From assembly GCA_025774605.1 (NCBI GenBank), contig JALGVR010000014.1, positions 1 through 35,448 on the forward strand: 35,448 bases of DNA. The letters run 5' to 3'. Below the pieces are notes generated by a model. The model saw only the letters and a program-made list of their open reading frames with translations. It did no database searches and was not told the origin of the DNA. The position numbers were made by a program, and so were the translations under genes. Positions 15,491 through 23,091 of the stretch are shown here, one piece after another (positions within the stretch are counted from its first letter, which is position 1; each line of letters begins with the position of its first letter). The DNA comes from a bacterium. Its GTDB lineage: Bacteria; Electryoneota; AABM5-125-24; Hatepunaeales; Hatepunaeaceae.

Positions 15491-16451
15491 TGTCTCCTTC
15501 GTATGCTCGCAGAATATCGGCCACCAACCGGTGGCGTACGACATCCTTATCGGTAAACTCCACGAAGCCGATCCCCTTGATCCCGCGCAGCAGTTCACAC
15601 GCTTCTATCAGACCCGACCTTGACGGCTCGGAGAGGTCGATCTGGGTTAAATCGCCGGTCAGCAAGGCCTTCGACCCCACACCCAAACGTGTTAAAAACA
15701 TCTTCATCTGCCCGGAGGTTGTATTCTGAGCTTCATCCAGAATGACAAAGGCGTTATTCAGCGTTCTCCCGCGCATGTATGCCAGCGGTGCAATCTCAAT
15801 CAGCCCCTTGTCAAGGAAACGCCTGAGTTGTTCGCGCGACAGAATATCGTCCAGGGCGTCGTAGAGCGGGCGGAAGTAAGGATCCACCTTCTCCATTATA
15901 TCGCCGGGCAGAAAGCCGAGTGTCTCGCCGGTCTCGACCACGGGTCTGACGAGAATAATCTTGTCGACCGTTCTGTGCTGAAAACGACTGACCGCCATGG
16001 CCACAGCCAAATAGGTCTTGCCCGTGCCGGCGGGGCCCGTGGCGAAGACGATCGACATCTTATCGATCAATTTGACATATCGGTCCTGGCGCCTGCCGCG
16101 TGTTCTTATCGGTCCCCGGTCGGTATCTATGACCTTGATGCCGAAATGTTCTGCGTCCCCGGTCGTCGATTCACCTCTGTCAACCACACCTGAGAGCCTC
16201 AGGATGGTTCTGATGTCATCTCTGGAGACCTCTGACTTGGTGCGATACAACGCGTCGAGATCGACGAACACGCGGCGAATCCTGTCCATCTCGGCAATCG
16301 GTCCCTGCACGCAGATGCGAGTGTTCCTTGCCGTCAGCGTGGAACTGAAATGGCTGGCGATGTATTGCAGGTTCTCGTCGCCCACACCGAGCAGACGGGG
16401 AAAAACATCGTCATCTATATCGATTTCGATGCGGTCGTTCTCTTCTTGCAT
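15468..16451 (-). CDS. phoH: PhoH-like ATPase
   Basis: A 327-residue P-loop ATPase, probably in RNA metabolism together with YbeY. An N-terminal KH-like region (DENLQYIASHFSSTLTARNTRICVQG) precedes the ATPase. Walker A is GPAGTGKT near residue 138 and Walker B is VILDEAQNTT near residue 237. The final part holds LTGDLTQIDL and the arginine-rich tail segment. The ATG at 16451 has GAGGG directly upstream and is preferred to one at 16511, which would translate a hairpin. It is the first gene of the phoH-pgpH-ybeY-corC run and the ribosome binding site follows a terminator-like hairpin at once. Confidence 0.94.
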   Translation of the reverse strand: MQEENDRIEIDIDDDVFPRLLGVGDENLQYIASHFSSTLTARNTRICVQGPIAEMDRIRRVFVDLDALYRTKSEVSRDDIRTILRLSGVVDRGESTTGDAEHFGIKVIDTDRGPIRTRGRRQDRYVKLIDKMSIVFATGPAGTGKTYLAVAMAVSRFQHRTVDKIILVRPVVETGETLGFLPGDIMEKVDPYFRPLYDALDDILSREQLRRFLDKGLIEIAPLAYMRGRTLNNAFVILDEAQNTTSGQMKMFLTRLGVGSKALLTGDLTQIDLSEPSRSGLIEACELLRGIKGIGFVEFTDKDVVRHRLVADILRAYEGDNDSRSGE

Positions 16452-16458
16452 GTCCCTC

Positions 16459-16506
16459 AAAAAAAGAATGCCCTTGCCTGCACGATTAATCGTGTAGTAA
16501 GGGCAT
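16459..16506 (-). terminator. Hairpin with T-tract, just upstream of phoH
   Basis: Outer arms ATGCCCTT (16468-16475) and AAGGGCAT (16499-16506) enclose the palindrome CACGATTAATCGTG (16481-16494). On the minus strand TTCTTTTTTT follows (16459-16467), as for an intrinsic terminator. It would end the lipoprotein-LysM transcript. The phoH ribosome binding site begins 2 bases later, so it could also act as an attenuator for the phoH operon. Confidence 0.7.
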
Positions 16507-16577
16507 AACACGGACTTTCACGATACAACAATCGGTGTTACCCCCCCAATTAACAGTTTTCACCAACCCGTACGGTG

Positions 16578-17429
16578 TCAGTTGCGCGGGATGATCAGAA
16601 TCTGCTCCGGGTAAATCAGATTCGGATCCTGAATTATCGTCTTGTTTGCCTGGTAGATCTTCGTCCACTGGAACGGGTCACCGTAAACTTGAGCGTAACC
16701 GGCGATCTTGCGCAGGAAATCGCCCCGCATCACCAGATGTTCGTCACGACCTATCTGGCGCGGGATGCGAAGAGCCTGATCAGGATAAATGAGATCCGGA
16801 TCCTTGATCTCGTCTCGATTGGCGCTGTAGATCCGCATCCATTTCCAAGGATCGTTGAATATCTCGGCCCTGCCGGATATCTTCCAGAGATAATCGCCGC
16901 GTAAAACATGGTATATATCGTGCTTGGGTTTGGGAAGAGACCGTTTCAGGGCTTCGACCCTTGTTGCCAGCCGACTCAACCGCTCGCGAGGTTCACTCAA
17001 CAGAGCTATCGGATGAGATTGCATCTCCTTGATTTCATCGCCCAGACCGTCAAGTTCCGCTGTCTGATCAAGAAGCATGTCCGGTGACAGCCTTGCCAAC
17101 TGGTTGACCCGGTTCTCAAGCTTGCCGATCGCCTCCAAAAACGCCTTAATATCAGCCTCCGTCGCGCCGAGCAAGGCATAGATTTCGTCCCACGTCGCCT
17201 TGATCTGGGCTTCGATCTCCGCGATCCTGGCGTGCAGATCATCAATCGCTGCACGCTCCTGTGCGATCGCTTCGAGAGCACTCCCCTCACGATCCTGATA
17301 CTTCTGAAGTTGTATCTGATATTCTTCGAAGGTCATCCGATCAGCAGCGACAGTACTTCCGGGAGTGAAGACCAGCGACGCAGTCAGGGCGGAAAGGAGG
17401 ATCAAACCGATATGTGTCGATTTACTCAT
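16578..17429 (-). CDS. Exported coiled-coil protein with two LysM-type repeats
   Basis: A 283-residue protein. The signal peptide is at residues 1-29 (STHIGLILLSALTASLVFTPGSTVAA). A helical coiled-coil segment spans about 35-150. Two LysM-like repeats end the protein: HVLRGDYLWKISGRAEIF...DPDLIYPDQALRIPR and VMRGDFLRKIAGYAQVYG...DPNLIYPEQILIIPR. LysM modules bind peptidoglycan, so it probably acts in the periplasm on or near the cell wall. The ATG at 17429 has GGAGGAG at good spacing and overlaps the lipoprotein stop by 8 bases. The pair is presumably translated together and may interact through their coiled coils. Confidence 0.85.
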   Translation of the reverse strand: MSKSTHIGLILLSALTASLVFTPGSTVAADRMTFEEYQIQLQKYQDREGSALEAIAQERAAIDDLHARIAEIEAQIKATWDEIYALLGATEADIKAFLEAIGKLENRVNQLARLSPDMLLDQTAELDGLGDEIKEMQSHPIALLSEPRERLSRLATRVEALKRSLPKPKHDIYHVLRGDYLWKISGRAEIFNDPWKWMRIYSANRDEIKDPDLIYPDQALRIPRQIGRDEHLVMRGDFLRKIAGYAQVYGDPFQWTKIYQANKTIIQDPNLIYPEQILIIPRN

Positions 17430-17715
17430 GCGGCTCCTCCTCCCGTGTCTCCGGCAGATGCGTTTTGACATACTTCAACTCATCCTGGACGGATTTCAGC
17501 TCGGCTTCCTTCTCAGCCACCGCCTGCTCGACCTGCTTGTGTTCAACCTTGATCTTGTCGAGCTCCTTCTCCGCAGAGATCGCAGCCTTGCGAGCCTCCT
17601 CCAACTGTTGAAGATCATCCTGACTGGCATACTTGGTACAACCAACCGACATTAACAGCCCGGCGGTAAAAACCATAGCCACCACCACGGCGGTTACCCT
17701 CCGCGGTATGATCAT
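17422..17715 (-). CDS. Small coiled-coil lipoprotein
   Basis: A 97-residue lipoprotein. The signal sequence ends in a lipobox LMSVGC, with cysteine about residue 26 for lipid attachment. The rest (QDDLQQLEEARKAAISAEKELDK and further heptads) is a single charged coiled coil with an acidic end. It resembles in layout the murein lipoprotein and other small coiled-coil envelope lipoproteins but shows no specific family match. The ATG at 17715 has an AGGAGG site; a reading from 17754 lacks one. It is first in a two-gene unit with the LysM protein and has a good promoter upstream. Confidence 0.8.
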   Translation of the reverse strand: MIIPRRVTAVVVAMVFTAGLLMSVGCTKYASQDDLQQLEEARKAAISAEKELDKIKVEHKQVEQAVAEKEAELKSVQDELKYVKTHLPETREEEPHE

Positions 17716-17756
17716 GAAACCTCCTGTAAATTGATTGGACTTCTTAAATATCATCG

Positions 17757-17787
17757 CAAACTTAATAAATACTTACCTTATTGTCAA
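17757..17787 (-). promoter_or_regulatory. Promoter of lipoprotein-LysM operon
   Basis: On the minus strand TTGACA (17782-17787) is followed after 17 bases by TAAGTT (17759-17764), extended as TAAGTTTG to 17757. The last element matches the Bacteroidetes -7 consensus TAnnTTTG, while the -35 is the classical consensus. The leader would be about 35 bases. Confidence 0.55.
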
Positions 17788-17896
17788 GTTTTTTAGCATA
17801 ATCTGTAAAAATATAAGCGGGTTTAACGACGATAAAGCGGCAAATCGACCTATTTCGACCATAATTAAATCAATAACAATGCTTTTCCGATTGATT

Positions 17897-19666
17897 TCAC
17901 CGCCCGTCGGGTTTCTTTATCAGTTTCAAACCAAGTTCGGCGAGCTGGTCATTACTCATCGCCGAAGGCGCGCCGTCCATCAGGGACGAGGCTACGTTCG
18001 TCTTCGGAAAGGCGATCACATCGCGTATCGATCTCTCCCCCGCCAGCAACATAACCAGCCGGTCAAACCCAAGGGCAATCCCTCCATGGGGCGGAGCGCC
18101 GAACCGCAGGGCTTCCAGCAGGAAACCGAACCGCTCCGTCGCTTCGGCTCCGTCAATACCGATTACCCTGAAGACCTTCCGCTGAATTTCCGAATCATGG
18201 ATCCTGATGCTGCCGGTGGCGATTTCAACGCCGTTCAGAACCAGGTCATAGGCGCGCGCCTGAACCGTCAGAGGTTCCGTCTCCAGCCTGCCGATGTCAG
18301 CGGTTGCCGGAGAGGTGAAGGGATGATGCACCGCCGTCAATCCTCCGCCCTCCTCATCCGGTTCGAAAAGCGGCGGATTGACAACCCAGCAGAATTTAAG
18401 CGCCCTTTCATCCGTCAGTTTCCACCGCTCCGCCAGCAATCTGCGCAGTCTCCCCAGGGCCGCCTGTGTCGTTGCGGCCGGACCGGCGGCAAACAGCAAC
18501 AGGTCTCCGGTACCGGCGCCCATATGACGGCATAAATCCCTCTGTCGGTCAGCCGACAGGAACTTGGCGGGCACACCGGACAAACCTTCCTCTCTTAGGG
18601 GCGACGACAGTAAACCAGCCAGACCTTCAGCCCTGGCAATCCCCTCCAGCCTGTCGCGTTCACTGCGGGACAGGTCTCCCTTGCCCTCGGCGCATATCCC
18701 GAACACTCCACCACCCTGCCCCAGAACATTCTCGAAAGCCCTAAAACCGGAATCCCTGAAGAAATCATCACAGCGGCGCATAAGCAAATCGTAACGCATG
18801 TCCGGCGCGTCGCTGCCGTAACTGGCCAAAGCCTGCGCGTATTCAATTCTGGGAAATCCAGGATCTATATGTGCACCGATCGTATCCTTCACCAGGCGTT
18901 GCATCATCGCTTCCGTATGAGTAAAGACTTCCTCCTCTTCAACGAACGACATCTCGACATCAATCTGGGTGAATTCCGGCTGCCGATCCCGCCGCAGGTC
19001 TTCGTCGCGGAAACAGCGCGCCAGTTGAAAGTATCTGTCGATACCGCCGATCATCAACGCCTGCTTGTAAAGCTGTGGTGACTGGGGGAGCGAATATCCG
19101 GAGCCAACGTGGATCCGGCTCGGAACGATGTAATCCCTGGCGCCCTCCGGCGTGCTCCGGATGAGAAACGGGGTCTCGATCTCAATGAAACCGCATTCAT
19201 CATGAAAACGCCTGACCGATTGAAGGGCTTTATGACGTAAAAGCAGATTCTTACTCATCCGCCGGCGCCGCAGATCCAGGTAGCGATATCGCAGCCTGAG
19301 CTCATCGCTGGGCTCCTCCGGATCCTCAACTCCGGTTGGAACCGGATCCGATTTGCTCAATACATCTATTGAACTCGCCGATACCTCAATCTCACCCGTC
19401 TTCATGCTGCGGTTGATCATGTCCTCGGGTCGGGGACGGACGGTCCCCTTAATCTGCACGACGTCTTCTGAATGCAGTCCACGGGCTTTGGCAGCCGTCT
19501 CCTCCGACTGATCAAAGACAACCTGTGTCTTACCATACCTGTCGCGCAGATCGATGAAGATCAATCCGCCAAGATCCCTGACGCGCGCCACCCACCCCGC
19601 CAGGCTGACATTCCCGCCGCTGTGGGCAGCGTTAAGTTCGCCGCACGTGTGCGTTCTGTATGTCAC
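17897..19666 (-). CDS. aspS: Aspartyl-tRNA synthetase
   Basis: A 589-residue class II synthetase charging tRNA-Asp. The N-terminal OB-fold anticodon domain covers about 1-110 (LAGWVARVRDLGGLIFIDLRDRYG). Class II motif 2 includes FQLARCFRDEDLRRDRQPEFTQ (split here as FRDEDLRRDRQPEFTQID). A bacterial GAD insertion follows at about 280-400, and motif 3 is GIALGFDRLVMLLAGERSIRDVIAFPK. The length is that of the bacterial-type enzyme. Whether it also charges tRNA-Asn cannot be judged from this window. The ATG at 19666 is the only good start. A hairpin at 19693-19716 separates it from the exb cluster upstream. Confidence 0.97.
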   Translation of the reverse strand: MTYRTHTCGELNAAHSGGNVSLAGWVARVRDLGGLIFIDLRDRYGKTQVVFDQSEETAAKARGLHSEDVVQIKGTVRPRPEDMINRSMKTGEIEVSASSIDVLSKSDPVPTGVEDPEEPSDELRLRYRYLDLRRRRMSKNLLLRHKALQSVRRFHDECGFIEIETPFLIRSTPEGARDYIVPSRIHVGSGYSLPQSPQLYKQALMIGGIDRYFQLARCFRDEDLRRDRQPEFTQIDVEMSFVEEEEVFTHTEAMMQRLVKDTIGAHIDPGFPRIEYAQALASYGSDAPDMRYDLLMRRCDDFFRDSGFRAFENVLGQGGGVFGICAEGKGDLSRSERDRLEGIARAEGLAGLLSSPLREEGLSGVPAKFLSADRQRDLCRHMGAGTGDLLLFAAGPAATTQAALGRLRRLLAERWKLTDERALKFCWVVNPPLFEPDEEGGGLTAVHHPFTSPATADIGRLETEPLTVQARAYDLVLNGVEIATGSIRIHDSEIQRKVFRVIGIDGAEATERFGFLLEALRFGAPPHGGIALGFDRLVMLLAGERSIRDVIAFPKTNVASSLMDGAPSAMSNDQLAELGLKLIKKPDGR

Positions 19667-19692
19667 TCAACCCTCCGGTATGACAAATGAAA

Positions 19693-19716
19693 CAGGGCTG
19701 CCACCAGACAGCCCCG
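19693..19716 (-). terminator. Terminator-like hairpin after the AgmX-like gene
   Basis: Arms CAGGGCTG (19693-19700) and CAGCCCCG (19709-19716) pair over 8 positions with one G-T, around an 8-base loop. On the minus strand TGTTTCATTT follows, a poor T-tract. It lies between the last gene of the envelope cluster and aspS, so it probably ends that transcript. Confidence 0.6.
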
Positions 19717-19747
19717 CTTTATGAAATGCAACTGTCATCTTGATGGA

Positions 19748-20773
19748 TCACTCAAAGATAAAGGTCGCCCCCGCCGTAACATTACCGTCTGCTTCATCAA
19801 TAGGATCGAAGCGCCACTGCCCGATGATGTTCTTGATACATCTCTCCATGTCTCTCTTAAGAGGATTACGTCCCCAATTGCTCTTGCGGAAACGCACCCT
19901 TATAACCTCACCGGTCGGGTTGATGGTAAATTCGACCACTACCTGACCTTTCAAGCTGGAATCGCGCCGCTTGTATGTCCAGTAACAGTACTGAATCTGA
20001 TTCCTGTTGGCAAGAACAACCTGCGAAATAGCCTTCTGACTGCGCTGTCGTTTCTTTGATCCCTTACCCCTGGCGGTAATGGCTTTCCGGGATAACTTGA
20101 TGGGAGCCTCATTGAGCATCGCTTTCAGGTTTCCGGGATCAGCCAGAAAGCCCTTTAGATCGGCGATGTCCAGATTGCCGACGTCCTCGGATATTGCGCC
20201 GCCTCCCCGCAGTTTCTTGACCTTACTGGCAGTCTCTGCATCGCCGATGATCGCCAGCGCGCCCTTCAGGTCGGCGCCACCACCGCCACCTGCATCGGAC
20301 AACCCGACGGCAGCCCTGACGGAAGCGCCGCTCCTGCGTCCTGTGCGACCGCGCACCGTTGGACCGGCAAGCACCTTCAGTCTCTCCGCAATCGCCTTGC
20401 GTCTCGCCTCTGCCCTCGCTGATCGCGCCGCCTTGGCTTGTTCGCGCGCCGCCTTCTTGTCCTCGGCGCTCAACTCCTTGGGCGCCTCCTCTTCAGCAGC
20501 CGCTTCCTCGGGAACTTCCGCCGCAACCTCCGCTCCACCCTTGTCGCTCACCTCAGCCACCACCGGAGCCTTCTGAATCTTGACCCGATAGATGGCCTCC
20601 ATGTATTTCTTCACCTCGTCGGCTTTAAGATCCCTGACCGGCAGGCTTTGCGCATAGAACGCCACTGCATTGAGAATAATGAACGTTAACAACCAGATCG
20701 ACATGAAACCGTAATCCATGTCGCGGAAGAAGTTCCTCTCAAATTTCTTGGGAAATGTCATAACCTGAGCCAT
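19748..20773 (-). CDS. AgmX/PglI-type TonB-like energy transducer
   Basis: A 341-residue bitopic protein. One membrane segment lies near the N-terminus (SIWLLTFIILNAVAFYAQS, about 25-43). A long periplasmic linker rich in A, E and K follows (about 75-145), then a conserved-looking middle part, and a TonB/AgmX C-terminal domain at 240-341. Its hallmarks are VVLANRNQIQYCYWTYKRRD, GQVVVEFTINPTGEVIRVRF and CIKNIIGQWRF. In Myxococcus, AgmX/GltJ and related PglI proteins work with TolQ/TolR-type motors in gliding. Here it is the last gene after TolQ and two ExbD genes. The ATG at 20773 has an AGAGG site. It likely links the inner-membrane motor to an outer-membrane or periplasmic partner. Confidence 0.8.
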   Translation of the reverse strand: MAQVMTFPKKFERNFFRDMDYGFMSIWLLTFIILNAVAFYAQSLPVRDLKADEVKKYMEAIYRVKIQKAPVVAEVSDKGGAEVAAEVPEEAAAEEEAPKELSAEDKKAAREQAKAARSARAEARRKAIAERLKVLAGPTVRGRTGRRSGASVRAAVGLSDAGGGGGADLKGALAIIGDAETASKVKKLRGGGAISEDVGNLDIADLKGFLADPGNLKAMLNEAPIKLSRKAITARGKGSKKRQRSQKAISQVVLANRNQIQYCYWTYKRRDSSLKGQVVVEFTINPTGEVIRVRFRKSNWGRNPLKRDMERCIKNIIGQWRFDPIDEADGNVTAGATFIFE

Positions 20774-20782
20774 TGAAACCTC

Positions 20783-21274
20783 TCAGGATGATTCTTGAAT
20801 GACAACAAAATCGAGGGTCGAATACTCCGTTTGACCACAAGTGTTGATCACCTTCAGCAGCCACTTGTACTCGACATCTTTATCACATTGGATAGTAACC
20901 TCGCCTTTGAACGGTACACCGGCCTTCTCCTTGAATTCACGCTGTGCGACCAGATAGGATTCCAGAGAGGGCAGAACCATTGCATCACTGTTCAACTCAT
21001 CAACACCTGCGATCACGCGCGGATTGGTCTCCATGTCCTCCTGCACACCGCCATCCTTGGTAACAAGGAGCGCCAGCGCCTTTTTCGGTTTCATGTCGCG
21101 ATCGGCAGTGGGCAGCACAAGACGGTCGGAAGGCTGGATCAACGCCCCGGAGGTGGACATGGACTTAAGAAGGAACAACAGAATGATGGTCATCATGTCC
21201 ATCATCGAATTCAAGCTGAGACCACCCTTTTCCTTCCTGGGGTTCTTCTTTGATTTAGAAGGCGCAAAAGCCAT
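20783..21274 (-). CDS. ExbD/TolR family protein, with conserved Asp
   Basis: A 163-residue protein with a cytoplasmic basic N-terminus, one membrane helix (SLNSMMDMMTIILLFLLKSM, about 20-39) and a periplasmic domain. The aspartate in MMDMM sits where ExbD and TolR carry the residue that takes up protons in the motor channel. The periplasmic part (TIQCDKDVEYKWLLKVINTCGQTEYSTLDFVV) fits the usual ExbD/TolR fold. It belongs with TolQ upstream and the paralogue between them. The ATG at 21274 has AAGGGA upstream. This form (MMDMMTIILxFLLKS) is the one found in deltaproteobacterial and FCB AgmX-associated clusters. Confidence 0.88.
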   Translation of the reverse strand: MAFAPSKSKKNPRKEKGGLSLNSMMDMMTIILLFLLKSMSTSGALIQPSDRLVLPTADRDMKPKKALALLVTKDGGVQEDMETNPRVIAGVDELNSDAMVLPSLESYLVAQREFKEKAGVPFKGEVTIQCDKDVEYKWLLKVINTCGQTEYSTLDFVVIQESS

Positions 21275-21326
21275 TTCTTAACATCCCTTCCAAAAGAGGT
21301 GTCGGTGAATCAACCTCAACAATGTG

Positions 21327-21944
21327 TTACTGGAATTGCTTCAACAAGGTAAGCGGGAAAAGCTCCCGCTTCTCGCCGTCGATTTCTTTGTACCTGCAAA
21401 CATCCATTACGTGGATAATGGTCTGGAACGGTATCGCATCCAGAGCCGTAATGGAGACCTCCCTGCCATCCTTTACCTTATAGGTGTTGAAAACCTCCCA
21501 TTGCATGGAATTCTCATTAAAAACGGAGTCCTTGCCGGTCGGTTCACCCACTTCGCGCACCTTGATGCTGTAAAGACTGTCGTTCAATGCTGCAAGATTG
21601 TATCCGCTGCCGGTGGAGGGTATCTCGTAAAAGAACTCACCTTCCTCAAGCTTTCCAAACATGCTGACTTGAATGATATTGTCATCAGAAAGGTTAACGA
21701 GAAGTCTCAGGTTTATATCCTTTTCCTCGTCAGGCGCCTGGTTCTGATCGTCTGCACCGGCGCCCGCGTCCTCCGCGGCTTCCGCCGGAGGCATATACTC
21801 AAGCAGCGCCAGTTTGGTGAATTCGGCGACAGACAGCAATAAGGGAATCAGGACGACCATCAAATTCATGATGGGGGTAAGGTTCAGCTCTGTTGTGCCC
21901 TCCGGTCGAGTACGACGCAGAGAGGGCATAAGCTTTCTAAACAC
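21327..21944 (-). CDS. ExbD/TolR-like protein lacking the conserved Asp
   Basis: A 205-residue ExbD-like protein. The membrane helix (ELNLTPIMNLMVVLIPLLLS, about 20-39) has Asn where ExbD/TolR proteins have the proton-binding Asp. A long acidic linker (AEDAGAGADDQNQAPDEEKD) leads to an enlarged periplasmic domain with the YNLAALNDSLYSIK and FQTIIHVMDVCRYKE segments of the fold. It probably forms a mixed dimer with the Asp-bearing paralogue. The start is a GTG at 21944, directly after the tolQ stop, with GGAG 8 bases upstream. The length is some 60 residues above the family norm. Confidence 0.85.
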   Translation of the reverse strand: MFRKLMPSLRRTRPEGTTELNLTPIMNLMVVLIPLLLSVAEFTKLALLEYMPPAEAAEDAGAGADDQNQAPDEEKDINLRLLVNLSDDNIIQVSMFGKLEEGEFFYEIPSTGSGYNLAALNDSLYSIKVREVGEPTGKDSVFNENSMQWEVFNTYKVKDGREVSITALDAIPFQTIIHVMDVCRYKEIDGEKRELFPLTLLKQFQ

Positions 21945-22589
21945 TTATCTGGCTCCGGTGAGCAGGTGAATCAGTTTTACCGAGTACTCATCGATGTCGT
22001 CTATGATAGCCTGGGTCTTATTCTGGATGAGTGTATACGAGAGCAGCGCCGGGATGGCGACAATCAAGCCGAACATTGTAGTGAACATGGCAATGGAAAT
22101 ACCCTGTGACAGGGCGGTTGCGCCGCCACCAGCCGCACCGGCGGCTTCGAATGATTGAATCAGACCAAAGATCGTCCCCAGCAGACCGGTCAAGGTGCCG
22201 ATGTTACCCAATTGCGCCAGCCAGTTCGTTCGTTTGTTCAACTTGGGCATGATCTCAAGCGACGCCTCATCAACTGCATTCTGCACGGAACGGAAGTCTA
22301 TCATCTCACTATGCTCCGCAACCGTCAGACATCTGAGTACAACCTGAGGAAGAGCCTTGTTACCGGCGGACTTACACAGCGCAATAGCCTTCTTGAAATC
22401 ACCGGCAGAGATCAACTTATGAATTTCCGCCCAGAAGCGCGGCGCGTTTATATTTGATCTCACCCAGATATAAATTGAGCGTTCGATGATAATGGCTATC
22501 ACGAGCACCAGAAAGAAAAGGATCAACCACATGAACCCGTAGCCGGGGCTATCCAAACTGAATTGGTGAAAGAACTTGGACCAATTCAA
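21945..22589 (-). CDS. MotA/TolQ/ExbB proton channel protein
   Basis: A 214-residue inner-membrane protein forming the stator-like proton channel with ExbD. The first helix is at about 18-38 (GFMWLILFFLVLVIAIIIERSIYI). The signature LAQLGNIGTLTGLLGTIFGL opens helix 2, and GISIAMFTTMFGLIVAIPALLSY forms helix 3, as in TolQ and ExbB. I place the start at a TTG at 22589, because GGAGG lies 5 bases upstream and a promoter lies at 22680-22708. A longer reading from a TTG at 22700 would overlap that promoter and adds sequence unlike the family. This is the first gene of the motor unit tolQ-exbD-exbD-agmX. Confidence 0.92.
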   Translation of the reverse strand: MNWSKFFHQFSLDSPGYGFMWLILFFLVLVIAIIIERSIYIWVRSNINAPRFWAEIHKLISAGDFKKAIALCKSAGNKALPQVVLRCLTVAEHSEMIDFRSVQNAVDEASLEIMPKLNKRTNWLAQLGNIGTLTGLLGTIFGLIQSFEAAGAAGGGATALSQGISIAMFTTMFGLIVAIPALLSYTLIQNKTQAIIDDIDEYSVKLIHLLTGAR

Positions 22590-22679
22590 CTTTTCCTCCG
22601 TATTTTGATTTACCCCTTCAACCGCCAATGGGCGGATAAGAATTTTACGAATGGAAAGTTCCTGCCTGCAGCAAGTCGA

Positions 22680-22708
22680 TTTATACTCGTAAGTTTCCAA
22701 CCTTACAA
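22680..22708 (-). promoter_or_regulatory. Promoter of the tolQ-exbD-exbD-agmX unit
   Basis: On the minus strand TTGTAA (22703-22708) and TATAAA (22680-22685) are separated by 17 bases, upstream of the TTG start at 22589. It gives the motor genes their own promoter in addition to read-through from the TPR genes. Confidence 0.5.
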
Positions 22709-22743
22709 GCAGTTACCGACAAATTGGAACGATCGTTCAAGAA

Positions 22744-22773
22744 ACTGAATTATATCGCTGAAATATAATCAGT
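22744..22773 (-). terminator. AT-rich hairpin at the end of the small secreted-protein gene
   Basis: ACTGAATTATAT (22744-22755) and ATATAATCAGT (22763-22773) pair with a one-base bulge, spanning the stop codon. On the minus strand only TTCTTG follows, so termination would be weak. It may partly uncouple the TPR genes from the motor genes. Confidence 0.4.
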
Positions 22774-23086
22774 GTTTCCTTGTTTTTGCAAGTATTTTCT
22801 TCGGTTTCTTAACCTTGCTGACCTCAATGTCAGCCAAACGAGGCTTGATCGACGTAGAGGCATTGAAGATCTTCCCCTCATCGGGGCGTTTCAGCTCGCC
22901 AATGTCGATCTCCGGCTGCTGACGGTTAATGGTTATAATCACATTCGGCAGCTCTGCTTCAAGCTTGATTCTAATCGCTTCCTCTACCATGATAACACCC
23001 TGGTCCTCCTGCGCGAACGCCGGTGCAACGGCGAGAAAGCTTAACAGAACAACCGGAAACAGACAGACGATCTTCTCCACCTTCAT
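22769..23086 (-). CDS. Small secreted protein of the envelope cluster
   Basis: A 105-residue exported protein without a recognised family. The signal peptide is EKIVCLFPVVLLSFLAVAPAFA, cleaved before QEDQG. The mature part has a strand-like piece (AELPNVIITINRQQPEIDIGEL) and a basic C-terminus (VSKVKKPKKILAKTRKH). The ATG at 23086 has GGAG at 8 bases; a start at 23095 is too close to that site. It begins inside the preceding stop region, so it is coupled to the galactose-binding-like protein. The basic tail could contact an acidic partner such as the C-terminus of the 902-residue TPR protein, which is speculation. Confidence 0.7.
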   Translation of the reverse strand: MKVEKIVCLFPVVLLSFLAVAPAFAQEDQGVIMVEEAIRIKLEAELPNVIITINRQQPEIDIGELKRPDEGKIFNASTSIKPRLADIEVSKVKKPKKILAKTRKH

Positions 23087-23091
23087 AATCA

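Noticed and set aside
22590-22700. Longer N-terminus for TolQ from a TTG at 22700
   Set aside because: The extension contains the likely promoter, is not TolQ-like, and a TTG at 22589 has a GGAGG at the right distance.
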